64,000 nucleotides of DNA. Source: Phycisphaeraceae bacterium (GTDB lineage: Bacteria > Planctomycetota > Phycisphaerae > Phycisphaerales > UBA1924). The stretch is from contig JAHBXB010000001.1 of assembly GCA_019636655.1 (NCBI GenBank), positions 1,219,483 through 1,283,482 of the forward strand, read 5' to 3'. Below are positions 17,141-26,786 of this stretch, piece by piece. Under the pieces are notes generated by a model, which ran no database searches, was not told the origin of the DNA, and saw only the letters and a program-made list of their open reading frames with translations. Position 1 is the first letter of the stretch. Every line of letters begins with the position of its first letter. Made by a program: the position numbers and the translations under genes.

Positions 17141-18826
17141 ATGCTCTCGTTCGCCGTCTTCGACGTTCACGGACCCGCGAGCCAGTGGCCCCTCCGCCAC
17201 GCCTATCTCACAGGCCCGGATGATGCCCCGATCCACGCGGACATCCGCTGCGAGGGCGGGCTGATCCGCTGCGAGAAGCGATCCTCAGACGCCGCCGGCA
17301 TCTGTATGCAGTTCCCCGTGGACGCCTCGGCATTCAGCCCCGACTCGCGTCCGGCGGGCCGGTTGACCCTGCAGACCTGCCTCCTCCCCGTCCGCAGCCA
17401 GCCCTACCTGCTCAGCCTCGAACTGGCCCGGCACCGGCTGATGCTGGTCATTAACAAGATGGAGGACTGGGCCCTGTTCGAACTGCCCGCGGACGACCCC
17501 GTCATGGCGGCGTTCGAGGAGGCCAGGCACGCCTTCACCGCGGCGATCGTGGCCCAGGGTGTCGGCGCCACCGGCACCGGCGCCGACCGCCGCTACACCG
17601 TAAACGCCGACCAACTGGCCCGAAAAGCTCTGGCGCTGGCGGTCGATGCCAGCGAACTGCTGGCCCTGAAGCAGGCCCAGATCCAGTACGCCAAGAGAGT
17701 CTCCGGGGAGCTGGCCGCGGCCGCGGCGGTCGTCCCGCCGGCCAATGCCCTCACCGAGCACGAGGCTCGCGAGAGCCGCAACGCGCTCCTCGGAAATGTC
17801 GGCGTGATCCTCTCGACCCCGCCGCTGATCGGCGGGACCATTTCTCCCGAGAGCTTCACACCGGCCCTGCAGAAGCTCGTGTCGGACTCGTGCGATTTTG
17901 TTCGGATGCCGATGCGCTGGGTCGAGATGGAACCGACCGAGGGCAAATACGCGTTCCAGTCGACCGACCGCTGGATCGAGTGGGCGGTGCGCACGGCGAA
18001 ACTCCCGGTCGTCGCCGGCCCGGTCGTGGACTTCCGCCCCCTCTGCGTCCCGGAGTGGCTCTACATCTGGGAGCACGACTACGAGACGCTCCGGGAACTC
18101 GTGTACGAGCACGTCAAGAACATCGTTACACGCTACCGCCGCACCGTCACGGCGTGGACCGTCGTCTCCGGCCTGCACACGAATACCAACTTCGCGTTCA
18201 CGCTCGAACAGATCATGGACCTCACCCGCATCTGCGTGTCGCTGGTGCGCAAGCTCCAGCCCGGAGCCGCGGTGCAGGTCGAGATCGACCAGCCGTGGGG
18301 CGATGCATGTGCCCAGAGCGCCAGGTCGATCCCCCCGATGCTCTACGCCGAGATGATGGCCCAGGCCGGAATCAACGCCGACGTCATCGCCCTCCGCGTG
18401 ATGATGGGCCGCCCCGATCCCGGCCGGGCGACGCGGGACATGATGGCGTTCTCCGCGATGCTCGACCGCTACGCCACGCTGGAGAAGCCGATCTCGGTCT
18501 CCGCACTGAGCGCCCCGAGCGCCCCGCCCGCCACGATCAACGAGGACACCAACCAGCTCGACCCGGGGTACTGGCGCTCGCCCTGGAGCCCAGAGTCCCA
18601 GGCCCGCTGGATGACCGCCGCCCTTGCCGTCGCCACCAGCAAGCCGTTCGTGCACAGCGTCTGCTGGAACGAGATCATCGACTCACCCAAGTCGCCGTCG
18701 CCCGAAGGTCTCGTCACCGTCGAAGTGCAGCCGAAGCCCTCCTTCCGCCGCCTTGTCGAGATCCGTGAGGCCATCCACGGCAAGCGATCCCCCCTCTCCC
18801 TGGCCCCGCTGGCGACGCCGGCCTAG
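17141..18826 (+). CDS. GH10 (endo-xylanase)-like protein lacking both catalytic glutamates
   Basis: 561 residues. The ATG giving MLSFAVFDVHGP follows GGAGG (17124-17128) at 12 nt; an ATG at 17129 abuts that site too closely. An N-terminal beta-rich domain (1-220) is followed by a TIM-barrel part with GH10 hallmarks: VRMPMRWVEMEPTEGKYAF, the RTAKLPVVAGPVVDF strand, and a late W/NEI strand. Where GH10 enzymes have WDVVNE this protein has WTVVSG (acid/base Glu becomes Gly344), and the TELD nucleophile strand reads SALS (Glu becomes Ala455). So it should not hydrolyse xylan; a binding or structural role is inferred. No signal peptide is obvious. Confidence 0.75.
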   Translation: MLSFAVFDVHGPASQWPLRHAYLTGPDDAPIHADIRCEGGLIRCEKRSSDAAGICMQFPVDASAFSPDSRPAGRLTLQTCLLPVRSQPYLLSLELARHRLMLVINKMEDWALFELPADDPVMAAFEEARHAFTAAIVAQGVGATGTGADRRYTVNADQLARKALALAVDASELLALKQAQIQYAKRVSGELAAAAAVVPPANALTEHEARESRNALLGNVGVILSTPPLIGGTISPESFTPALQKLVSDSCDFVRMPMRWVEMEPTEGKYAFQSTDRWIEWAVRTAKLPVVAGPVVDFRPLCVPEWLYIWEHDYETLRELVYEHVKNIVTRYRRTVTAWTVVSGLHTNTNFAFTLEQIMDLTRICVSLVRKLQPGAAVQVEIDQPWGDACAQSARSIPPMLYAEMMAQAGINADVIALRVMMGRPDPGRATRDMMAFSAMLDRYATLEKPISVSALSAPSAPPATINEDTNQLDPGYWRSPWSPESQARWMTAALAVATSKPFVHSVCWNEIIDSPKSPSPEGLVTVEVQPKPSFRRLVEIREAIHGKRSPLSLAPLATPA

Positions 18827-18847
18827 GGCCGTTCGGACTCCTCTTCT

Positions 18848-19291
18848 ATGACTCCTGAACCCACGGTTCGCCCGCCACGACCCGGTGATTGGACGGCAGG
18901 AGCCGCGAAGTGGGCCGCCGTCCTCGTGCTGGGGTCTGCCTCGGTCCTGGGGCTGGCATGGACCGCTCTCGCCCGGGCGCCGCGCCCGATTCCCGTCGCG
19001 CCGGGTCCAATCCAATCCGGCTCTTCGCGGCCAACCTCAGAACCCGCGCCGCGAGCCGAGGCGGCCCCCCATCGCCCATCCCCGTCCTCGATTGCCCGGT
19101 CGATCAACATCAACACCGCCACGCTCGCCGAACTCGAACTCCTGCCCGGCATCGGGCCCTCGCTCGCCCAGCGCATCATCGACGACCGTACCGCCAAGGG
19201 CCCCTTCAAGACCATTGATGAACTGGACCGCGTGAAGGGAATTGGCCCAACAGCGATCCGGAAGTTGCGCTCGATGGCCACCGTCGAGTAA
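18848..19291 (+). CDS. ComEA-type helix-hairpin-helix DNA-binding protein
   Basis: 147 residues: an N-terminal TM/signal anchor (about 20-42), a Pro/Ala-rich linker, and a C-terminal double HhH: ININTATLAELELLPGIGP and FKTIDELDRVKGIGPTAI. This is the ComEA layout of membrane-tethered dsDNA binding outside the cytoplasm, used in transformation; short HhH proteins of this type also occur without competence genes. No comEC/comF neighbour is present. It starts 21 nt after the GH10-like gene and lies about 100 nt upstream of mfd. Confidence 0.88.
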   Translation: MTPEPTVRPPRPGDWTAGAAKWAAVLVLGSASVLGLAWTALARAPRPIPVAPGPIQSGSSRPTSEPAPRAEAAPHRPSPSSIARSININTATLAELELLPGIGPSLAQRIIDDRTAKGPFKTIDELDRVKGIGPTAIRKLRSMATVE

Positions 19292-19395
19292 TCGACGCCC
19301 TCGCCATCCGGCCGCCGTATCATGCCCGCACCTCAGCGCTGCAGAGCCCCGCGGACCGTTCCGCGGCGGCACGCCCCTGCGCGCCGAATAGCCTC

Positions 19396-22300
19396 ATGAA
19401 CCTGATCACCCGCCTCGCCACCGACCAAGCCGTACTCAGCATCGTGCGAGAAGCGCAGGCAGGACGCCGGGTCGTGGCCCGCGGCTCGGTCGGCTCAAGC
19501 ATCTCGCTCGTCTCCGCCGCGATTGCCCAGTCAACAGGCCGACCCGTGGTCCTGGTCGTGGCGCACCTCGACGATGCGGACGAGATCACCGACGAACTCG
19601 CCTCCGCGGGCGTCGCGGCGATCCGGCTGCCGGCGCTCGAAGCCCTGCCCGGTGAGGGCAGTGTCTCCCTCGACCTCTTCTCGCAGCGGCTGAGCATTGT
19701 CAGGCGCATCATCGCCCTGCCGGAGCGGCCGGGATCGATCTCCGTGCTCGTCTGCCCGATCCAGGCCCTCATGCAGCCGGTCCCAGACCCGGCACGCATC
19801 GGACTGGTCTCCCTCACACTCGCCCGCGGCGACACCCGCGGCCCCGCCGAAATCGTCCGGTGGCTTTCCGCGGCCGGCTACTCGCGCGCCGACGCCGTTG
19901 AGGAGCCCGGCGACTTCGCCGTGCGGGGCGGCATCATCGACATTTTTCCTCCCGGCGCCGGGCCCGATTCGGGCGCCCCTGTCCGGCTCGATTTCTTCGG
20001 AAACGAACTCGAACGTCTCTCTGAGATCGATCTCGACACCCTGGCGTCGGACCGGGCGATCGACAAGATTGAACTGGTGAGCGCCTCGCAGGATCTCCTC
20101 GCCGCCGAGCCCGGGGCACGCCCTGTAAACCTCCTCGAGCTGGTCCCGGCTGGACGGGACGGCGCGATCGCGGTGCTCCACGAGACGCTCGAAGTCGTCG
20201 AGCAGGCTCGCGGGTACTTCGAGCGGATCACCGACGATCGAAAGTCCGGCGGCATCTTCGGTCCCCCAGCGGTGCTCAAACTTCTCCAGGAGCGGTTCGG
20301 CTCGTTCATCGAGATCAACCAGTTCTCCGCGGCCCCCGCCAAGGCCGAGGCGCTCATCGACCTCCCCGTCTCGGCCGTGCCCCACATGGCCGATGACGCC
20401 TCCGAAGCCGTGAAGGAGCTCGCCTCGCTCGCCGCGAGTCACGAGACGCTCGTCCTGTGCCAGAACGACGGTGAACTGCAGCGTTTCCGCGAGCTGTGCG
20501 CCGAGTTCGCCCCGGACGCCCGCATCGCGTCGGAAGTTCAATACCTGCACCGCGGCTTCATCTGGTCACCGCCGCCCGCCGCCGGCCGCGGGGCCGCCCT
20601 TCCCCTTCTCCTGCTCCCCTACCACGAGCTGCTGCACCGCTTCCAGACGCGGCGTCGGATGCGGTCTGGCGCCGACGGCCGCCTCCGCGCCGGGCGCGCG
20701 ATGGACACGTTCCTGGACTTCGAACCCGGGGACTATGTCGTCCACCGAGACCACGGCATCGCACGCTTCATCGGCCTGTCCATGATGACGCCGGGTTCGA
20801 ACCGCCTCGCGGTCACCTCACGCCTGCTCCACGGTGGGCCGTCCGCCAAGCCCAAGCGCCAGCGCCGGGACGACCCGCTCGAGGAGTTCCTCACCCTCGA
20901 GTTCGCCAACGCGGCCCGCCTGCACGTCCCGGCCACCAAGATCGACCAGGTGCAGAAGTACATCGGCGGGTTCAAGGGCTCCCCGCCGCTCTCGATCCTC
21001 GGCGGCGAGCGGTGGAAGAAACAGAAGGAAGCCGTCACCGAGTCCGTCCGCGGGCTGGCCTCAGAACTGCTCCGCGTCCGGGCGGCCCGCGAGCACCTCC
21101 CGGGCATCAGGTACCCGGCCGACACCGCCTGGCAGAAAGAGTTCGAGGCGGAGTTTCCCTACCAAGAAACCGACGACCAACTCGCCGCGCTCGCCGAGAT
21201 CAAGAAGAACATGCAGGACCAGCGCCCGATGGACCGCCTGCTGTGCGGCGATGTCGGCTACGGCAAGACCGAGCTGGCGATCCGCGCCGCGTTCAAGGCC
21301 GTCGAGTTCGGCAAGCAGGTGGCGGTGCTGGTCCCCACCACCGTCCTCGCCGAGCAGCACGAGCGCACCTTCAAGAGCCGTTTTGCCGACTACCCCTTCA
21401 AGGTCGAGTCTCTTTCCCGGTTCAAGACCACCAAGGAAGTCAACGACACGCTCGCCGCGCTCCGGAAAGGACACATCGACGTCGTCATCGGCACCCACCG
21501 CCTCCTGTCCAAGGACGTGCACTTCGCAGACCTGGGGCTGGTCATCGTCGACGAGGAGCAGCGCTTCGGCGTGGAGCACAAGGAGCGACTCCTCTCGCTC
21601 CGCATGACCGTCGACGTGCTCACCCTCTCCGCCACCCCCATCCCCCGCACGCTGCACATGTCGATGCTGGGACTCCGGGACATCTCATCGCTGGCCACCG
21701 CTCCGATGGACCGGCGTGCCGTGGTGACAGAGGTCGCTCCCTTCAACGAGCGCCGGATCCAGCAGGCCATCTCGCGGGAACTGGCCCGCGACGGGCAGGT
21801 CTTCTTCGTCCACAACCGCATCCACAACATCTCCTCGATCGCCGACGACGTCCAGAAACTCGCCCCGGACGCCCGCATCGTCGTCGGCCACGGCCAGATG
21901 CCGCCCCATGAACTCGAACAGGTCATGCTCGCCTTCATGCGCCGGCAGGCCGACATCCTCGTCTCGACCACGATCATCGAGTCGGGGATCGATATCCCCA
22001 CCGCCAACACCATGATCATCAACGACGCCGACCGCTTCGGCCTCGCCGATCTCCACCAGCTCCGCGGCCGGGTCGGCCGCTACAAGCACCGGGCCTACTG
22101 CTACCTCCTGCTCCCCCACGACCGGCCCATCGCAGAAAAGGCGGTCAAACGACTCAAGGCCGTCGAGGAGTTCTCCATGCTCGGCGCCGGCTTCAAGATC
22201 GCCATGCGCGACCTGGAGATCCGCGGCGCCGGAAACATCCTCGGACCCGAGCAGAGCGGCCACATCGCCGCCGTCGGCTACGAGATGTACTGCCAGCTCC

Positions 22301-22836
22301 TCGACCTCGCCGTCAAGCACCTCCGCGGCGAGGCCGTCGCCGTCCCGAGCGAGACGAGCATCGAGCTGCACGTCACCGGGCTGATCCCCAAGTCCTACAT
22401 CCCCTCCGACCAGCGGCGCATGGAGGCATACCGCCGCCTCGCCACGGCCGCAACGCCCGAGCAGCTCGCGAGGTTCCGAACGGATCTGACCCAGGCCTAC
22501 GGCGAGCCGACCCCCAACACCCAGCGGCTGATCGATCTGGTCGAGCTCCGCATCGCCGCGGCGAATCTGTCAGTGAAGTCCATTGCCATACGGGAGAAGG
22601 ACGTCGTGCTCCGCACAACCGACCCCGGCCCGCTCATGGCCAGGCTCAAGCCCGGCCAGGGCTCGGTCAGGCTGCTCCCACCCAAGGCGGGCGAGGATGC
22701 CTGCGAGGTCTACTTCCGCCCCCCGGACAACTACATGGAGCCGGAGACGCTCCTGCGGGTGCTGCGGAAGCACCTGTGCGATACCCCGGTCCAGACGACT
22801 CCTGCAAGCTCCACTCCCCCTACCCGTCGCACGTAA
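19396..22836 (+). CDS. mfd: transcription-repair coupling factor
   Basis: 1146-residue DNA translocase that removes RNA polymerase stalled at lesions and recruits UvrA. Domains in order: UvrB-like N-terminal module (to about 420); RNAP-interacting domain from FLDFEPGDYVVHRDHGIARF (about 437), with an insert rich in basic residues near 480; helicase domain with Walker A GDVGYGKTELA (about 615) and DEEQ box (about 719); second RecA lobe with TTIIESGIDIP and QLRGRVGR; the TRG-type motif DLEIRGAGNILG; and a C-terminal D7 domain. Length and order are normal. Its stop is 4 nt from the convergent YhaM-like gene. Confidence 0.97.
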   Translation: MNLITRLATDQAVLSIVREAQAGRRVVARGSVGSSISLVSAAIAQSTGRPVVLVVAHLDDADEITDELASAGVAAIRLPALEALPGEGSVSLDLFSQRLSIVRRIIALPERPGSISVLVCPIQALMQPVPDPARIGLVSLTLARGDTRGPAEIVRWLSAAGYSRADAVEEPGDFAVRGGIIDIFPPGAGPDSGAPVRLDFFGNELERLSEIDLDTLASDRAIDKIELVSASQDLLAAEPGARPVNLLELVPAGRDGAIAVLHETLEVVEQARGYFERITDDRKSGGIFGPPAVLKLLQERFGSFIEINQFSAAPAKAEALIDLPVSAVPHMADDASEAVKELASLAASHETLVLCQNDGELQRFRELCAEFAPDARIASEVQYLHRGFIWSPPPAAGRGAALPLLLLPYHELLHRFQTRRRMRSGADGRLRAGRAMDTFLDFEPGDYVVHRDHGIARFIGLSMMTPGSNRLAVTSRLLHGGPSAKPKRQRRDDPLEEFLTLEFANAARLHVPATKIDQVQKYIGGFKGSPPLSILGGERWKKQKEAVTESVRGLASELLRVRAAREHLPGIRYPADTAWQKEFEAEFPYQETDDQLAALAEIKKNMQDQRPMDRLLCGDVGYGKTELAIRAAFKAVEFGKQVAVLVPTTVLAEQHERTFKSRFADYPFKVESLSRFKTTKEVNDTLAALRKGHIDVVIGTHRLLSKDVHFADLGLVIVDEEQRFGVEHKERLLSLRMTVDVLTLSATPIPRTLHMSMLGLRDISSLATAPMDRRAVVTEVAPFNERRIQQAISRELARDGQVFFVHNRIHNISSIADDVQKLAPDARIVVGHGQMPPHELEQVMLAFMRRQADILVSTTIIESGIDIPTANTMIINDADRFGLADLHQLRGRVGRYKHRAYCYLLLPHDRPIAEKAVKRLKAVEEFSMLGAGFKIAMRDLEIRGAGNILGPEQSGHIAAVGYEMYCQLLDLAVKHLRGEAVAVPSETSIELHVTGLIPKSYIPSDQRRMEAYRRLATAATPEQLARFRTDLTQAYGEPTPNTQRLIDLVELRIAAANLSVKSIAIREKDVVLRTTDPGPLMARLKPGQGSVRLLPPKAGEDACEVYFRPPDNYMEPETLLRVLRKHLCDTPVQTTPASSTPPTRRT

Positions 22837-22839
22837 TGC

Positions 22840-23844
22840 TCAGGCGCCCAGCGGGTCCGGGCGGAACAGCTTGGTGTCCAGTGCCCACTGACGCTCGGTG
22901 AAGTTCCCGCCCAGTTCGCCGGCGTACGCGGCGTCCATGTCGGGCCGCGCCGCCGCGAGCGCGATGGTGGTCTTCGCATCGACGTTGTCCAGCATCGAAA
23001 CCATGATCGCCTCGGGCGTCGACGGGATCTTCGCCGCGCCGAACTCGGGCACCCCGTGGTGCGAGAGGATGATGTGCTGCAGCACCATCACCAGTGACGG
23101 CGGCAGCCGGATCCCCTGCGTCCGCATGACCTGCTGCGCCTTGTCGTGCAGCATGATCGCCCCTTCGACGATGTGGCCGATCAGTTCCCCGCGGTCCGAG
23201 TAGCCGAACGTGCGGTCGTACACCAGTTCGCGAGTCTTCCCCAGGTCGTGCAGGAACAGCCCGAGCATCACCACATCGCGGTTGATCTTCGGGTACAGCG
23301 GGCACACCACGTCCGCCAGCCTGACCAGGTTCAGCGTGTGCTCCAGCAGCCCGCCGAGGTAGGCGTGGTGCATCGACTTCGCGGCGGGCGCCCGCTTGAA
23401 CGCGTCCATCAGGTGCTCGTCGTCCAAGTACGCCTTCGCAAGCGCGACGGCGGCGGGATGGGCCAGCGTGCCCAGCAGGGCCTTCAGCTCGCCGAACATC
23501 TCTTCCACCGGCCTTGCGGCGCACGGCATCAACTCTCGCAACTGCTCCGGCGTCGGGTCGATCGGGTCGATCGCCTGGATGATCAGCTGCAGCTCCCCCT
23601 GGTACGGCTGCGTCTCGGCCTCGAGATACACGAACCCATCAGTCGGCAGCCGCTTGAACTGCGCCGGCTCGATCGACCACATCCGCCCGGGGAGCTGACC
23701 GGTCCGGTCCCCGATCAGGCACTTGAGGAACGGCTTGTCCTGCTTGGTCCGCCCCAGCTGCGCGTTGGCGATCGAAAACGCCCCCTCGATGCGCTCGGCC
23801 GGGGCGAGTTCCTTGATGAATCGGCGGGAAACGCTGCTCGGCAT
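22840..23844 (-). CDS. YhaM-like 3'-5' exoribonuclease (OB fold + HD domain)
   Basis: 334 residues from ATG 23844; the open frame above it overlaps the divergent rlmE promoter region. The N-terminal third is an OB-fold nucleic-acid-binding domain (FLKCLIGDRTGQLPGRMW, then FVYLEAETQPYQGELQLII). The C-terminal two thirds are an HD phosphohydrolase: LLEHT (His169), LFLHDLGKT (His199-Asp200) and HHGVPEFG. This domain pair defines the YhaM/CBF1 family of Mn-dependent 3'-5' exonucleases. Divergent from rlmE, about 107 nt apart. Confidence 0.88.
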   Translation of the reverse strand: MPSSVSRRFIKELAPAERIEGAFSIANAQLGRTKQDKPFLKCLIGDRTGQLPGRMWSIEPAQFKRLPTDGFVYLEAETQPYQGELQLIIQAIDPIDPTPEQLRELMPCAARPVEEMFGELKALLGTLAHPAAVALAKAYLDDEHLMDAFKRAPAAKSMHHAYLGGLLEHTLNLVRLADVVCPLYPKINRDVVMLGLFLHDLGKTRELVYDRTFGYSDRGELIGHIVEGAIMLHDKAQQVMRTQGIRLPPSLVMVLQHIILSHHGVPEFGAAKIPSTPEAIMVSMLDNVDAKTTIALAAARPDMDAAYAGELGGNFTERQWALDTKLFRPDPLGA

Positions 23845-23951
23845 CGTCGTGATACTCCAGTCCCCGCTCGCCATCCGACCCGCGGCGAAGGGCCAGATCG
23901 TAGACGAACCGGTGTTCGAAAGCCCGCTCCATCGCCGTACCATCCCGCTCG

Positions 23952-24608
23952 ATGGCCCAGCGCCGCCAACTCCACGACCGCTACTTCAAGCAGGCCAAGG
24001 CCGAAGGGTACCGCGCGCGCTCCGCCTTCAAGCTCAAGCAGATCGACGAGCGACGCCATCTCATCCGGCGGGGCGATCGGGTCCTGGATCTGGGTTGTGC
24101 GCCGGGCGCCTGGCTGCAGGTCGCTTCCGAACTGGTGGGCCCGGATGGCCTGGTCGTCGGCCTCGACCTCCAGGAGATCGACGAGGCGCTGCCCCCGAAC
24201 GTCCGCGCCGCCCGCGGCGATGTCTTCAAGATCCCCTACGAGCAGTACCTCGCCATGGCCGGCGGCGAACCGTTCGACGTCGTCCTCAGCGACATGGCCC
24301 CGAACACCGAGGGTGGCGGCGGCGGGAGCAGCGACCATTTCCGATCGATCAACCTCTGCCGACGCGTGCTCGAACTGGTTCCCGCAGTGCTCAAGGACCG
24401 CGGCCACCTTGCCATGAAGGTCTTCGAGGGGGAGGCTTACCCGGAACTGCTCCGGGACACCACCCGGCTCTTCCGCGACACGAAGGGGTTCAAGCCCGAC
24501 GCCAGCCGCGACGTCTCCCGTGAGATGTACATCGTCGCCAAGAGCTTCCGGGGAGGTCCCTCGGATCTCGGCGCCGCCCCCGGCGCGGACAAGGGAGCCA
24601 CGGGGTGA
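23952..24608 (+). CDS. rlmE: 23S rRNA 2'-O-ribose methyltransferase (RlmE/FtsJ)
   Basis: 218 residues; methylates U2552 (E. coli numbering) of 23S rRNA with SAM. The K-D-K-E catalytic tetrad is complete: Lys27 (SAFKL), Asp114 (LSDMAP), Lys156 (LAMKVFEG), Glu191 (REMYIVAKS). The SAM loop is VLDLGCAPGAW. The C-terminal tail after residue 200 is short and Gly/Ala-rich. It overlaps the start of the VWA gene by 4 nt (GTGA), so the two are translationally coupled. Confidence 0.95.
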   Translation: MAQRRQLHDRYFKQAKAEGYRARSAFKLKQIDERRHLIRRGDRVLDLGCAPGAWLQVASELVGPDGLVVGLDLQEIDEALPPNVRAARGDVFKIPYEQYLAMAGGEPFDVVLSDMAPNTEGGGGGSSDHFRSINLCRRVLELVPAVLKDRGHLAMKVFEGEAYPELLRDTTRLFRDTKGFKPDASRDVSREMYIVAKSFRGGPSDLGAAPGADKGATG

Positions 24609-26737
24609 CGTTTCTCGCGCCGATGACTGGCATCATCGCCGGAGCGATCGCACTGCCGGTGCTCATCACGTTCTACCTGCTCAAGCTGCACCGCCGCGCC
24701 GTACGTATCAGTTCGACGCTGTTGTGGGATCGCGTCACCCACGACCTGCAGGTGAATGCCCCGCTCCGCTGGCTCCGACCCTCATGGCTCCTGCTGCTCC
24801 AGATCCTGGCGCTACTGGCGTTCGTCGGTGCCCTCGCGAGACCGGCCATGACCGGCGCCACCCGTGCGTCGCGGGTTGTCATCGTCATGGACCACAGCGC
24901 CTCGATGTCCGCCACCGATGGCCGCAACCCCTCGACCGGCGAGGCCGACGGCTCGACTCGCCTGAGTGAGGCCAGGGCCCGGGCCCTTGACCTAGTCTCT
25001 CGTCTTGGTCGCTCCGGCGGGTCAGAGGCCAGCGAAGCGATGGTCGTGGAGTTCGCCGCACAGGCTCGATCCGTGACGGGCTTCACTTCGGGGCTCTCCA
25101 CGATCAGGGAGGGCATTTCACGGGTCCAACCGACCGATCAGCCCGCCGCCGCCGAAGCTCTGCAGAGGCTCGTCCACGCCATGGCGCGCGAGCCGGACGA
25201 AGAAGAGACCGCCGACCGCACAAGCGTCTATATCTTCAGCGACGGCGGATTCCTGACCGAGCCGGGCGCCGCCGCACCGGGCGGCCCGGGAATGGATGTT
25301 CGCCTGGTCCGCTCGGGTCCCCCTCCACCACCTCCTCTCCCACCGCCAGCCGCGACCCCCGCGCCGACTGCATCGAATCCGGCCCCGTGGGGCTTCGACA
25401 ACCTGGGCATCGTCGCCCTCAGCACACGACGGGACGCGGACAACCCATCGCTGATCCGCATCTTTGCCCGCCTCCAGAACGCCTCGGACCGCCCCATCGA
25501 TACCACGCTCCAGGCCCGCCTTGACGGCGAAATCGTCGGCACGCGGGAGCTCACGGTCCCTCCGGCCACCCGCCACTCGGCGTCATCGTTCGAGGGGGGC
25601 GAATCGGGCGTCTCCTTCGATGTCACGCACGCCGGCGGCGGAACGCTTGTCGTGACGCAGCTCCGAAAGGACCTGCTTGCCGCCGACGACACGGCTGGTG
25701 TCGTCCTCTCGCGGGCCCTTCGCCCCGCCGTGTTGCTGGTGGCCCCCCGGTCCCGCGGCAGCAACGGCCGCACCGGCCCGGACCCGTTCCTCGTCAGTGT
25801 CCTGCAGGAGATGGATCTCCGGCGGCTGCTGGTCGTTGACGAGGCCGCCTACGCCGCCAACCCGATTCGCGGCCGCGCGGATGAGGAGGCATTCGACCTC
25901 GTCGTGTTCGACCGTGTCCGCCCCGCGGCCCTTCCGCCGATCCCCTCACTCAGTTTCGGCGCAACCGTCCCCATCCCGGGCGTCGGCGTCGCGGCGCCGG
26001 ATGACGAGGACCAGGGGGCAAGCCGCTCGACGAGAGTCCTCTCCTGGCGACGCACGCACCCGGTGCTGCGCTACGTCGGACTCGACCCCATCGTCATCGC
26101 ACCGCCGATGGTCCTGACTCTCCCCGGCGAAGCGGGCGATCCCGCGGCCCCGCAGGTGACCACTGAGTCACTCGCTCAGGGCGCGTTCGGCCCGTTGATC
26201 GCGCTGGTCGAGCAACCCGGGGTGCGGCGGATCATCGTCGGGTTCGACCTCGCCCGCTCCAACTGGGGCCCGGATGTTTCGTTCCCCGTTTTCATGGCCA
26301 ATGCCGTTGAGTTCCTCACGCTCCGCGGCGAGGCCGCCGCGGGCCGTTCGTACACCACCGCCGAGCCTGTCAGCGTCACCCCTGAATCGGGCGCGACCGA
26401 ACTTGCCGTCGCGGGACCGCTCACCGAGAGGGTCCCGGTGAGCGCCGCGGCGCCGGGAGAGATCTCGCTGGGCGTGCTTCCTCGGGTCGGCATCTACCAG
26501 ATCGCGGGAGCCGCCCCGGCGGATTCGACGATCGCCGTAAACCTGATGGATCCGGTCAGCAGCCTCCTCCGGACCGAGGACATCTCGGCCGATGGAATCG
26601 TCGGGGCCAGTTCCTCAGGCCCCAGTGGGGAGACGCCGGACGAGGGCCCGCGAGAAATCTGGCCGTGGTTCGTCCTCGCTGGGCTCGTCCTCTCGGCAGC
26701 CGAATGGTTTCTTTACGCATGGCGCATGCACACCTGA
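24605..26737 (+). CDS. BatA-like membrane protein with VWA domain
   Basis: 710 residues, GTG start coupled to rlmE. The N-terminal BatA-type module (about 1-85) has two TM helices flanking LHRRAVRISSTLLWDRV. The von Willebrand A domain begins at VVIVMDHSASMS with MIDAS residues Asp96, Ser98, Ser100. After about residue 260 come a Pro-rich linker, beta-rich extracytoplasmic domains, and a final TM (about 684-706). In many bacteria such proteins work with MoxR ATPases; here moxR lies 4 kb downstream on the other strand. The partner relationship is inferred. Confidence 0.85.
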   Translation: MTFLAPMTGIIAGAIALPVLITFYLLKLHRRAVRISSTLLWDRVTHDLQVNAPLRWLRPSWLLLLQILALLAFVGALARPAMTGATRASRVVIVMDHSASMSATDGRNPSTGEADGSTRLSEARARALDLVSRLGRSGGSEASEAMVVEFAAQARSVTGFTSGLSTIREGISRVQPTDQPAAAEALQRLVHAMAREPDEEETADRTSVYIFSDGGFLTEPGAAAPGGPGMDVRLVRSGPPPPPPLPPPAATPAPTASNPAPWGFDNLGIVALSTRRDADNPSLIRIFARLQNASDRPIDTTLQARLDGEIVGTRELTVPPATRHSASSFEGGESGVSFDVTHAGGGTLVVTQLRKDLLAADDTAGVVLSRALRPAVLLVAPRSRGSNGRTGPDPFLVSVLQEMDLRRLLVVDEAAYAANPIRGRADEEAFDLVVFDRVRPAALPPIPSLSFGATVPIPGVGVAAPDDEDQGASRSTRVLSWRRTHPVLRYVGLDPIVIAPPMVLTLPGEAGDPAAPQVTTESLAQGAFGPLIALVEQPGVRRIIVGFDLARSNWGPDVSFPVFMANAVEFLTLRGEAAAGRSYTTAEPVSVTPESGATELAVAGPLTERVPVSAAAPGEISLGVLPRVGIYQIAGAAPADSTIAVNLMDPVSSLLRTEDISADGIVGASSSGPSGETPDEGPREIWPWFVLAGLVLSAAEWFLYAWRMHT

Positions 26738-26786
26738 CGCAACTGGCTACTACCCTCCGCAATCACCCCCTCCGAGCCCCCCGCAG

